Source of the DNA: an uncultured Eubacteriales bacterium
GTDB lineage: Bacteria > Bacillota > Clostridia > Oscillospirales > Oscillospiraceae
DNA: 64,000 nucleotides
Assembly (NCBI GenBank): GCA_900543085.1
Contig: UQQF01000008.1
Coordinates: 1-64,000, forward strand
Direction: 5' to 3'
Under the pieces are notes generated by a model. That model saw nothing but the letters and a program-made list of their open reading frames with translations, did no database searches and was not told the DNA's origin. How positions within the stretch are numbered: position 1 is the stretch's first letter; the number at the start of each line of letters is the position of its first letter. Below, piece after piece: positions 50,912-58,904 of the stretch. A program made the translations under genes and the position numbers.

Positions 50912-51787
50912 GTGCCTGTGAATAAATATGAGGCCTTCATGCGCACCGTGGAGCTGAGGAGCATCACTCGCGCGGCGGAGAGCCTGGGCGTCACGCAGAG
51001 CGCGGTGTCGCACATGATAAGCTCGCTGGAGGGCGAGCTGGGCTTCGCCCTGCTCAAGCGCTCGCGCTCCGGCGCATATCCCACGGCGGACGGCGAGAGG
51101 GTGATCCCCGCCATACGCGGCATACTCTCCTCGCACGAGCAGCTCTCGCAGACGGCGAGCGCGATACGCGGCCTGGACCGCGGCACCGTGCGCATCGGCA
51201 CGTTCACAAGCGTGGGCGTGCACTGGCTGCCAGGCATCATCGCGGCCTTCCAGGCCGAGTACCCGAACGTGGAGCTGAAGCTCATGAGCGGAGACTACCA
51301 CGACGTGGAGCAGTGGCTCTCTGACGGCAGCGCCGACCTGGGCTTCGTGCCGCTGCCCACGCAGATAAAGGGCGAGGTCACGCCGCTGCTGGAGGATCGG
51401 CTGCTGGCCGTGGTCCCCGCAGGGCACCCGCTGGCGGGGGCGGAGAGCTTCCCCGTGGACGAGCTGGCGCGAGAGCCGTTCATCGGCCTGCTGGAGACCA
51501 GCGACCGGGACGCGCGCACGGCGCTGGAGAAGTGCGGCGTGCGCCCGGAGATACGCTACACGACCAAGGACGACTACGCCGTCATAGCCATGATAGAGTG
51601 CGGCCTGGGCGTGAGCATAATGCCGGAGCTGCTGCTGAAGAACTGCTCCGACGGCGTGAGATGCCTTCCGCTCGACCCTCCGGCCAGCCGGACAATAGGC
51701 CTGTGTCTCCCGGACGCGGACAGGGCCGGCCCCGCCACAAGGCGCTTCGCCGAGAGCGCCTGCGACTGGGTGAAGAGGCATTTTTGA
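50912..51787 (+). CDS. LysR-family transcriptional regulator
   Basis: 291 residues, GTG 50912 after AAGGGGGCG. Winged HTH at the start (FMRTVELRSITRAAESLGVT, then QSAVSHMISSLEGELGFALL) and a two-lobe effector domain (RIGTFTSVGVHWLPGII near 94). It lies upstream of, and parallel to, the TAXI-TRAP transporter genes and probably regulates them in response to the imported acid (inference). Unusually for LysR it is not divergent from its presumed target. Confidence 0.93.
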   Translation: MPVNKYEAFMRTVELRSITRAAESLGVTQSAVSHMISSLEGELGFALLKRSRSGAYPTADGERVIPAIRGILSSHEQLSQTASAIRGLDRGTVRIGTFTSVGVHWLPGIIAAFQAEYPNVELKLMSGDYHDVEQWLSDGSADLGFVPLPTQIKGEVTPLLEDRLLAVVPAGHPLAGAESFPVDELAREPFIGLLETSDRDARTALEKCGVRPEIRYTTKDDYAVIAMIECGLGVSIMPELLLKNCSDGVRCLPLDPPASRTIGLCLPDADRAGPATRRFAESACDWVKRHF

Positions 51788-51840
51788 ATCCGACGGCATT
51801 CAAATTTGCAGATTTCCGTAATAATTATATGTAATGCCTA

Positions 51841-51869
51841 TTGAAATCCGCCGCGGAACGGTTTATACT
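51841..51869 (+). promoter_or_regulatory. Promoter of the TAXI-TRAP transporter operon
   Basis: TTGAAA (51841-51846), 17-base spacer, TATACT (51864-51869). Just upstream (51808-51838) is an AT-rich stretch with dyad character around TAATAATTATATGTAAT, where a LysR protein could bind. Confidence 0.7.
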
Positions 51870-51941
51870 GGAGCAGTAATGAATTTTGCAGGAGAGAAAA
51901 CTGCAAAACCAGAATGAGAAAAGTTTGAGGGAGGAAACAAA

Positions 51942-52916
51942 ATGAAGAAGAAGATCCTTGCGCTGTCCATAGCGCTCGTGATGGTGTTCGCCCTCGCCGC
52001 CTGCGGCAGCGGCGGCGGCGGAGAAGCGCTGACCTTCGTGACCGGCAGCGACACCGGCACCTACTACGCCTTCGGCCAGGCTCTCGGCGGCTACATCAAC
52101 GAGAACTCCGACGTCGTCAACATCAAGACCGTCGTCGGCAACGGCTCTCAGCAGAACGTCGAGGACATGCACGCCGAAGAGGCTCAGCTCGGCTTTGTCC
52201 AGTCCGACGTCATGAGCTACGCCTACAACGGCACCCGCCTCTTTGTCGACGGGGAAGGCAATTCTGCGCCCGTGACCGACTTCCGCACGCTCGCCGCCCT
52301 TTACATGGAGCAGCTGCAGATAGTCACCCTCGACCCGAACATCAAGACCGTCGCCGACCTTGAGGGCAAGACCGTCTCCATCGGCGCCACCGGCTCCGGC
52401 GTGTACTTCAACGCCCTCGACGTCCTCGGCGTCTACGGCCTCGACCACGAGACCGACATCAACGCCGTGTATCAGGACTTCGGCACCAGCGCCGACAGCC
52501 TGCAGGACGGCAAGATCGACGCCGCGTTCATCGTCGCCGGCGCCCCCACCTCGGCCATCAGCAACCTCGCTGCCAGCCAGGACGTCTATCTCGTCAGCCT
52601 CGACCAGGAGCACATCGACGCCCTGATCGAGCAGAGCCCCTACTACAGCGCCAACACCATCGCCGCCAGCGTTTACGGCACGCCTGAGGACGTCACCACC
52701 GTCGCCGTCAACGCCGTGCTGATAGCCCGCGAGGACATAAGCGACGACGCGGCCTACGCCATCGTCTCCAACATCTTCAAAGGCAAGGGCAGCATAGGCC
52801 ACGACAAGGAGAACGAGCTCGACCTCACCTTCGCCTCCTCCGTCACCGACGTGCCCTATCACCCCGGCGCTGCCCGCTACTTTGAGGAGCAGGGCATAAC
52901 CGTGCCCACTGAATGA
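51942..52916 (+). CDS. TRAP transporter substrate-binding lipoprotein, TAXI family
   Basis: 324 residues, ATG 51942 after GAGGGAGGAAAC. Lipoprotein signal MKKKILALSIALVMVFALAAC. The mature start FVTGSDTGTYYAFGQALGGY and the later VSIGATGSGVYFNALDVLGVY are TAXI-type glutamate/2-oxoglutarate-family binding-domain signatures. It captures a small acid outside the cell for the fused permease that follows. Substrate unknown. Confidence 0.94.
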   Translation: MKKKILALSIALVMVFALAACGSGGGGEALTFVTGSDTGTYYAFGQALGGYINENSDVVNIKTVVGNGSQQNVEDMHAEEAQLGFVQSDVMSYAYNGTRLFVDGEGNSAPVTDFRTLAALYMEQLQIVTLDPNIKTVADLEGKTVSIGATGSGVYFNALDVLGVYGLDHETDINAVYQDFGTSADSLQDGKIDAAFIVAGAPTSAISNLAASQDVYLVSLDQEHIDALIEQSPYYSANTIAASVYGTPEDVTTVAVNAVLIAREDISDDAAYAIVSNIFKGKGSIGHDKENELDLTFASSVTDVPYHPGAARYFEEQGITVPTE

Positions 52917-52938
52917 GGCTTTCGTAAGTAATCGCAGC

Positions 52939-52960
52939 TGCGGCGCCTGACGGCGCCGCA
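52939..52960 (+). terminator. Stem-loop between TAXI and TRAP permease genes
   Basis: TGCGGCGCC and GGCGCCGCA, nine perfect pairs, no T-run. As in the ABC operon, it lies between the binding-protein and permease genes and may protect the upstream mRNA. Confidence 0.55.
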
Positions 52961-52982
52961 TTCTGCGCTGAGGAGGTAAGTA

Positions 52983-55019
52983 ATGTCCAAGGAAAAAGAG
53001 AAAAAAACGGCTTCCTCCGACGTGGTCGATGAGATCAAAGAGCCTCATTACGAGGCTCCGCACGTTCACGACTTTGACGGAGCAAGCTACAACATCGACG
53101 ACGTCGACGTCGGCACCATGGAGGACGTCGAGGCCGTCATGCGCAAGTATGACAAGGAGTCCAACACATGCATCTGGACGGGAAAGCCGAAAATAGTCAT
53201 CGACGCACTGATGGCTCTTTTCTCCATCTACTGCATCTGGTCCACCCTGTTCTGCAACTGGGACCTTGAGATCCGCCTGACCACGTTCCTGGGATGTATC
53301 ATAATCCTGGGCTATCTGACCTATCCCATCAGCAAGAAGCACGTCAGGGAGAACAGCTTCCCCTGGTACGACATGATTTTCATGGCTCTGGGCGCGATAG
53401 CGTTCTTCTACTTCTGCTTCACGTATGAGGAATTCCGGCTGGTCATAACCAGCAGCGCGCGCATGACTCCGCTTTACGCGGCTATGGGCATTATCGGCAT
53501 GCTCTCTCTTGTCGAGCTCTGCCGCCGCTGCGTCGGCCTGCCCATACTCTGTGTCGCCGGCGCGCTGGTCATATATACGTTTGCCAGCGGCATAAGCATC
53601 AACCGCTTTGTCTACATGCTGTTCTATACGACGAACGGCGTGCTGTCGCAGCCCATTCAGGTCTGCGCCAAGTTCATAGTCGTGTTCGTCATATTCGGCG
53701 CCTTCCTGGAGCGGACAGGCATAGCCAACTTCTTCATCGACTGCGCCAACTTCGTGGCCGGCTCCGCCTCCGGCGGACCTGCGAAGGTCGCGGTCATAGC
53801 CTCCGCGCTCGAGGGCATGGCCTCCGGCAGCTCCGTCGCCAACACCGTCGGCTCCGGCTCCATCACCATCCCCATGATGAAGAAGACCGGGTACAAGCCC
53901 GAGTTCGCCGCCGCCGTCGAGGCCTCGGCCTCCACCGGCGGACAGATAATGCCGCCGATCATGGGCGCGGCCGCGTTCCTCATGGCGGAGTTCCTCGGCA
54001 TCAGCTACTTCGAGGTCACCATCCACGCCATAATCCCCGCGGTGCTCTACTTCCTGGGCATTTTCCTGGCCGTCCACCTCGAGGCCAAGAAGCTCGGCCT
54101 GAAGGGCATCCCCCGCAGCGAGCTGCCCCGCTTCGGCACCCTCATCAAAAAGATTTACCTGCTCGCGCCGATCGTCGTGCTGGTCGTCATGGTTAGCACC
54201 AGCATCAGGAGCGTCCAGTTCTCCGCGTCCATCTCCATACTCGTCGCCATCGTCGTGAGCCTGTTCGACAAGGACAACCGCATCACGCCGAGGAAGATAT
54301 TCGAGGCTCTGTCCGGAGGCGCGCGCGGCACCATCACCGTCGCCGTCGCCTGCGGCATCGCGGGCGTGATCGCCGGCTGCATCCAGGTCACCGGCCTGGC
54401 CAGCACCCTCATCAGCGTCGTCGTCCGCATGAGCGGCGGCATCCCGCTGATCGGCCTGCTGCTCACGATGGTCTGCTGCATCATCCTGGGCATGGGCGTG
54501 CCCACTACGGCCAACTACTGCATCATGGCCTCCACCTGCGCGCCGATACTCGTCCGCCTCGGCATAGACCCGATCGCGGCGCACTTCTTCGTGTTCTACT
54601 TCGGTATCGTCGCCGACATCACCCCGCCCGTCGCCCTCGCGGCCTACGCCGGCGCGGCCATAGCCAAGAGCAACCCGATGAAGACCGGCGTCACGGCCAC
54701 CAAGCTGGCCATAGGCGCGTTCGTCGTCCCGTACGTCTTCGCGCTAGACCCGGCGCTGCTGCTTGTCAACACCCAGGTGATAGACGTCGTGCTCATCTGC
54801 ATCACCGCCGTGCTTGGCATGTTCGGCGTCGCGGTCTGCATGAACGGCCACCTCTACGTCAAGCTGCCCTGGTACGTGCGCGTCGCTTACCTGGCGGCAG
54901 GCCTGCTCCTGCTCGACCCGGGCATCGCTACGGACGTCATCGGCCTTGTCGTCATCGTCGGCCTGACGCTGCTCATGCGCTACAAGCGCCAGCGCAGCAG
55001 CCAGGAACCGGCTGCATGA
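52983..55019 (+). CDS. TRAP transporter permease, fused DctQ-DctM (4TM/12TM) type
   Basis: 678 residues, ATG 52983 after GAGGAGGTAAGTA. A hydrophilic N-terminus of about 65 residues precedes a small 4-helix DctQ-like part (about 70-190) and the large DctM-like part. DctM motifs include GSASGGPAKVAVIASALEGMASG near 258, STGGQIMPPIMGAAAFLMAE near 316, and MGVPTTANYC near 505. Such fusions pair with TAXI binding proteins and import organic acids using ion gradients. Confidence 0.94.
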   Translation: MSKEKEKKTASSDVVDEIKEPHYEAPHVHDFDGASYNIDDVDVGTMEDVEAVMRKYDKESNTCIWTGKPKIVIDALMALFSIYCIWSTLFCNWDLEIRLTTFLGCIIILGYLTYPISKKHVRENSFPWYDMIFMALGAIAFFYFCFTYEEFRLVITSSARMTPLYAAMGIIGMLSLVELCRRCVGLPILCVAGALVIYTFASGISINRFVYMLFYTTNGVLSQPIQVCAKFIVVFVIFGAFLERTGIANFFIDCANFVAGSASGGPAKVAVIASALEGMASGSSVANTVGSGSITIPMMKKTGYKPEFAAAVEASASTGGQIMPPIMGAAAFLMAEFLGISYFEVTIHAIIPAVLYFLGIFLAVHLEAKKLGLKGIPRSELPRFGTLIKKIYLLAPIVVLVVMVSTSIRSVQFSASISILVAIVVSLFDKDNRITPRKIFEALSGGARGTITVAVACGIAGVIAGCIQVTGLASTLISVVVRMSGGIPLIGLLLTMVCCIILGMGVPTTANYCIMASTCAPILVRLGIDPIAAHFFVFYFGIVADITPPVALAAYAGAAIAKSNPMKTGVTATKLAIGAFVVPYVFALDPALLLVNTQVIDVVLICITAVLGMFGVAVCMNGHLYVKLPWYVRVAYLAAGLLLLDPGIATDVIGLVVIVGLTLLMRYKRQRSSQEPAA

Positions 55020-55043
55020 CCGACGCAAAATATGCAAAAGCAA

Positions 55044-55074
55044 TCAGCCCCGCAGGCATATCCTGCGGGGCTGA
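55044..55074. terminator. Terminator between TRAP permease and ispE (convergent)
   Basis: TCAGCCCCGCAGG and CCTGCGGGGCTGA, thirteen perfect pairs around CATAT. No long T-run on either side. Confidence 0.7.
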
Positions 55075-55088
55075 CTCTATATTCCGTT

Positions 55089-55946
55089 TCACTCGCTCAC
55101 GGCAAGGAAGGCCTCGCGGCAGCGCTCCTTTGCGGCGGCGTGCGCCCGGCGGGCCGTCTCCTCGTCCGGGAACAGCCCGAACACGGCGCTGCCCGAGCCG
55201 GTCATCGCGGCGCCCAGCGCGCCGTTATCCAGCAGCGAGAGCTTGATCTCGTTCACGGCCTTCGCCGCGCGCGGCTCCAGCACGTCCTCGAACACGTTGT
55301 ACATGCGCCGCGCGACGCCGGCCACGTCCCCGGCCTTCAGCGCGTCTATAAGCCCGGCGGTGTCCGGGTGACAGCGGCTCTTTCTCGCGTCGATGCGCGC
55401 AAAAAGCTCGGGCGTGGAGCAGGAGAAGTGCGGCATACAGATGACTATCGGCGTGCGCGGCAGGGGCGGCAGGGGGGTGAGCACCTCGCCGCGGCCTTCG
55501 GCCAGCGCCGTTCCGCCCTCGAGGCAGAAGGGCACGTCGCTCCCCGCGCGCATGGCGGCGGCGTGCAGCTGCCGCGCGCTCAGCGCTGCGCCGTGCAGCT
55601 CGTTGAGCGCGTTGAGCACGGCGGCCGCGTCGGTGGAGCCGCCGCCCAGCCCCGCGCAGACGGGTATGCGCTTGGTTATCCTTATGTGCGCCCCGCCCTC
55701 GCGGCCCAGCTCCTCGTAGAAGGCTCTCGCGGCCTTGACGGCGATGTTCTTGTCCCCGGTGGGGATGTACACGCGGTTGGTGTGCGCGGAGAAGTCGCCC
55801 GCGCCGGCGAGCTCCACGCTCACGTCGTCAGCGAGCGAGCAGCTCTGCATGACCATGCGCAGCTCGTGGAAGCCGTCGCCGCGCTTGCCCATCACGTCGA
55901 GGGAGAGATTCAGCTTCGCCCTCGCCCTTACCGGCGCGCCGCTCAT
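55089..55946 (-). CDS. ispE: 4-(cytidine 5'-diphospho)-2-C-methyl-D-erythritol kinase
   Basis: 285 residues. GHMP kinase of the MEP isoprenoid pathway, phosphorylating CDP-methylerythritol. ARAKLNLSLDVMGKRGDGFH at residues 9-28 and the ATP loop PVCAGLGGGSTDAAAV near 88-103 are conserved, with TGSGSAVFGLF near 256. The ATG overlaps the apgM stop by four bases, so both are co-transcribed. Confidence 0.95.
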   Translation of the reverse strand: MSGAPVRARAKLNLSLDVMGKRGDGFHELRMVMQSCSLADDVSVELAGAGDFSAHTNRVYIPTGDKNIAVKAARAFYEELGREGGAHIRITKRIPVCAGLGGGSTDAAAVLNALNELHGAALSARQLHAAAMRAGSDVPFCLEGGTALAEGRGEVLTPLPPLPRTPIVICMPHFSCSTPELFARIDARKSRCHPDTAGLIDALKAGDVAGVARRMYNVFEDVLEPRAAKAVNEIKLSLLDNGALGAAMTGSGSAVFGLFPDEETARRAHAAAKERCREAFLAVSE

Positions 55947-57178
55947 TGCTCAAACAGCAGCGGCATGAGCTCGACGCCGGAGCCGAGGAAGGGGCCGTGC
56001 CCGCCGTTGGCCTCGCTGTAGCCCAGACCGGAGCCGGGCGTGAGCTCGCGGCTGTCGTAGATCATGAAGGGCACGGGCGTCGCCCCGTGCGCGCCGTTGC
56101 GCATGAACGTGCGGTGGTCGGAGAGAATGAGCACCCGGAAGTCCTCGCCGCGCGCCCTGAGCGTCTCGCACAGCGGCTTTGCCACGCGCTCGGACAGGCA
56201 CTCCACGCTGTATATCTTGTGCTCGAGGTCGTGGTTGTGCGTGGCCTCGTCGGGTCCTTCCAGGTGCACGGCGGCAAAGTCATGCGTCTCGAGCAGGTCC
56301 AGCGCGGCCTGGGTCTTGGCCTCGTAGTCGGTGTCCCACTCGCCGGTGGCAGTTGGGACGGATATGGGCTCCAGCCCCACGAGCACGGCTATGCCGTGGC
56401 AGAGCGGCACGGCGGAGACCACGCCGCCCGTGGCGCCGTAGTGCTCCGTGAAGTTGGGCAGCCTGGCGCCCTTGCCCTCGGCCCAGAACCAGATGCCGTT
56501 GGCGGGCAGGCGCCCCTCGGCGCGGCGCTTTTCGTTTATCGGGTGGTGTTCAAGCAGGGCGTTGGCCTTTTCCATCAGCGCCAGCAGAGCCTTTGCGTTG
56601 GCGTTCCCGGCGGGGAGTATGCCGCCTATCTGCTCGCCCAGATGGTCGTGCGGCGGGGCGAGGACTATGCCGGCGATGTCGCCGTTTTCCTGCACCGCCA
56701 GGTGGCGGAAGCTGGAGCCGGGGCGGACGCTCATGCCTGCGGCCTCGGCCATGGGTCTGAACTCCTCGTGGCCGAACAGCCACTCAATAAGCTCGTCGCT
56801 CTCCTCGCCCTCGATGGAGCCGGCACTGTGCGACACCATCGTCTTTTTGGCGAAGGGCAGGCTCTCGTCCCCGCCGAGCGTGACCATGTTGCAGCGGTAG
56901 CAAGCGCCTCCCTCGGGCATGACGCCGCCGCTCGCGGCCAGCTCCAGCGGCGCGCGGCCGGAGAAGTACTTGGCCGGGTCGCAGCCGAAGATGCTCATGA
57001 TGGCGGTGTCGCTGCCGGGGGGGAAGCCCTCGGGGATGGTCTGCACCAGGCCGAGCGTCCCGCGCTCGCTGAGCGAGTCGAAATACGGCTTGCTGCAGAC
57101 CTCCAGCGGGGTTCTGCCGCCCAGCTCCTCCAGGGGGTCGTCGGCCATGCCGTCGCCTATGATGAGTATATATTTCAT
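55943..57178 (-). CDS. apgM: Cofactor-independent phosphoglycerate mutase, archaeal (ApgM) type
   Basis: 411 residues from ATG 57178, after CGGAGGAACACGC; an in-frame extension upstream lacks a ribosome site. It interconverts 3- and 2-phosphoglycerate. The alkaline phosphatase-superfamily metal motif is MKYILIIGDGMADDP at the start, with GSDTAIMSIFG near 58-68 (catalytic Ser) and LSDHRTFMRNGAHG near residues 350-363. A shorter and more distant type than GpmI (about 510 aa); clostridia often carry it as an extra copy. First gene of a two-gene operon with ispE. Confidence 0.92.
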   Translation of the reverse strand: MKYILIIGDGMADDPLEELGGRTPLEVCSKPYFDSLSERGTLGLVQTIPEGFPPGSDTAIMSIFGCDPAKYFSGRAPLELAASGGVMPEGGACYRCNMVTLGGDESLPFAKKTMVSHSAGSIEGEESDELIEWLFGHEEFRPMAEAAGMSVRPGSSFRHLAVQENGDIAGIVLAPPHDHLGEQIGGILPAGNANAKALLALMEKANALLEHHPINEKRRAEGRLPANGIWFWAEGKGARLPNFTEHYGATGGVVSAVPLCHGIAVLVGLEPISVPTATGEWDTDYEAKTQAALDLLETHDFAAVHLEGPDEATHNHDLEHKIYSVECLSERVAKPLCETLRARGEDFRVLILSDHRTFMRNGAHGATPVPFMIYDSRELTPGSGLGYSEANGGHGPFLGSGVELMPLLFEQ

Positions 57179-57235
57179 GCGTGTTCCTCCGTGAATCTGT
57201 GTGAATGTGCATGTCAACGTACACATCAATATATT

Positions 57236-57280
57236 ATTATAGCGCATGTTTTGACACATTTAAAGTGTAAATGCTATAAT
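57236..57280. promoter_or_regulatory. Overlapping divergent promoters (apgM and V-ATPase side)
   Basis: Plus: TTGACA (57251-57256), 18-base spacer, TATAAT (57275-57280). Minus, for apgM: TTTAAA about 17 bases before TATAAT (57241-57236). The two core promoters interlock, so firing may be mutually exclusive. Confidence 0.55.
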
Positions 57281-57331
57281 AATGTCCAATTTGGATGCGG
57301 CATGTTTGTGAAAGATATAACTAATTAAGTG

Positions 57332-57360
57332 TTGAACTTCTCAGGGCTTTGTGTTATGAT
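57332..57360 (+). promoter_or_regulatory. Proximal promoter of the V-ATPase operon
   Basis: TTGAAC (57332-57337), 17-base spacer, TATGAT (57355-57360), closer to the first ATPase gene than the promoter at 57251. The operon may have two start points. Confidence 0.6.
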
Positions 57361-57398
57361 GCACCTGTATCTTAAACTATACCGGGGGGTGGATTGTT

Positions 57399-57824
57399 TT
57401 GCCCAAAAGCGCAAAGAAAGCACAGCAGGCTGCGGCCGAAGCGGAGCGCGTAAGGCTCGAGCTCGAGGCTCTGCGCAAGCGCATGAGCGCGGAGACGGAG
57501 GCGGATATGACAGTGCTGCGCGTGCTCATGGACGCTGAAAGGCAGGCCCGGGGCGTGGAGCAGGCGGCCGACGACTACGGCGTCGGCGTGGAGTGGAGAC
57601 TCCAGGAGGCTGTGCGGGACATAGACTCCGCCGAGCGCGCCGAGGTAAATAAGCTCATTGAAAGCGACGCCGCCGAGGCGGCCAAACGCGCGGACGGACA
57701 GATCGCCGCCGAACGCGCAGCGATAGAAGCCAGGCGCGCGGAGATACTCGAGCGTTTCGAGGCACGCCGCGCCGAGTACGCGGACAAGGTCTTCGGCCTT
57801 GTGATCGGTGAGGAAGATGAATAA
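57399..57824 (+). CDS. V-type ATPase peripheral-stalk subunit, G/H-like
   Basis: 141 residues; TTG start at 57399, with GGGGGGTGG upstream. Almost entirely charged coiled coil (Glu/Arg/Ala-rich, e.g. AQQAAAEAERVRLELEALRK), as in NtpF/AtpH peripheral-stalk subunits that pair with subunit E. Sequence-level assignment is weak because coiled coils diverge, but the position as first gene of the ATPase operon is typical. It overlaps the next gene slightly. Confidence 0.75.
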   Translation: MPKSAKKAQQAAAEAERVRLELEALRKRMSAETEADMTVLRVLMDAERQARGVEQAADDYGVGVEWRLQEAVRDIDSAERAEVNKLIESDAAEAAKRADGQIAAERAAIEARRAEILERFEARRAEYADKVFGLVIGEEDE

Positions 57825-58854
57825 CACCACCCGCCGCGCTATGGACATAGCCCTCGCCACCGAGGCGAGGGGCATGTACGCAGGACTACTGACGGCCGAC
57901 GAGAAGCAGCGCATGGGTCAGCTCCGCTCGGTGCAGGAGCTGATAAGCCTGCTGACGCGGAGCGAGGCGTGGCACGACGCCGCGCTGATGCTCCAGTCGG
58001 GAGAGCTGACCGATCTGCGCTTTTCGGACGCTATAGGCCGCTGCGTCTGGGCGGATTTTGAAAAGCTGTACCGCTTTGCCAACGAGATGTCCAGGCAGTT
58101 TTTGAAGTTCATCACCCTGGACGTGGAGCTGCAGGCCATCATGGCCGCCCTGCGCCGGCTGATTTCCCCGCCGGCGGCGGAGGAGACTCCGGACTCGCTC
58201 CCGACGGTGCTGAGAGACATGCCCGGGCACAACCTGGAGCGGCTGCGCCGCGCGAGGACGTTTGAGGACATCTCCGCGGCCGTATCGGGCAGCATCTACG
58301 CCGGAGTGCTCACCACGCTGGAGCTGGACGAGAAGACCGGGCTTCCCAAGCTCTCGGACGCGCTTGTGGGCATGGAAGGGCGCTTCTTCGACGCGCTGAG
58401 GGAGTACATGCACACCGGCTACCACGGACCTGCCCGCGAGGAGCTGGAGAAGGCCGTGGAATTCCGCGCGGATATGCTGAACATCTCGTATATCATGCGC
58501 CTGCGCCGCTTCAACACCCCGGGAGAGCGCGCCGACAAGCTGCTGCTGCCGCTGCGCGGCTCCGTCACCGCCGCGACCGTGCGCCGCGCGCTGGAGGCCG
58601 GGAGCGACGCCGAGGCCTTCGAGGTGCTGCGCGCCAACCGCTCCGGCAAGTGGCTGCCGGAGGAGCCGGCGGCCACGCCTGAGGCCGCGATACGCAAGGC
58701 GCAGGAGGCGTACTTCAAAAAGGTGCTGCACGGACAGCTCAACCTCGCCGTGGTCTACGCCTTCCTCACGCTCAAGGAGTACGAGGGAGAGATGCTCCGC
58801 CGCGTCTTCGTCGCGCTCCGCTACGGCCTCGACCCGGCGGAGTTCATGGATTGA
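57817..58854 (+). CDS. V-type ATP synthase subunit C (AC39/NtpC)
   Basis: 345 residues; ATG 57817 after GGTGAGGAAG (a GTG at 57808 is in frame). All-helical protein with repeated three-helix units typical of subunit C, which couples the central stalk to the membrane rotor. Features: ARGMYAGLLTADEKQRM near 18, LRRLISPPAAEE near 110, LTLKEYEGEMLRRVFVALRY near 320. Next to subunit I, as usual. It overlaps the end of the stalk gene by eight bases. Confidence 0.88.
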   Translation: MNNTTRRAMDIALATEARGMYAGLLTADEKQRMGQLRSVQELISLLTRSEAWHDAALMLQSGELTDLRFSDAIGRCVWADFEKLYRFANEMSRQFLKFITLDVELQAIMAALRRLISPPAAEETPDSLPTVLRDMPGHNLERLRRARTFEDISAAVSGSIYAGVLTTLELDEKTGLPKLSDALVGMEGRFFDALREYMHTGYHGPAREELEKAVEFRADMLNISYIMRLRRFNTPGERADKLLLPLRGSVTAATVRRALEAGSDAEAFEVLRANRSGKWLPEEPAATPEAAIRKAQEAYFKKVLHGQLNLAVVYAFLTLKEYEGEMLRRVFVALRYGLDPAEFMD

Positions 58855-58904
58855 CTGCCGCAATTCATATAAACACCTGAGCCTTTAATAAGGGGGGCAG
58901 ATAC

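Noticed and set aside
51825..54584. 919-codon open frame on the minus strand
   Set aside because: It lies antisense to the well-supported TAXI-TRAP genes and its translation is low-complexity (Asp/Gly/Val/His-rich), a typical artefact of GC-rich DNA.
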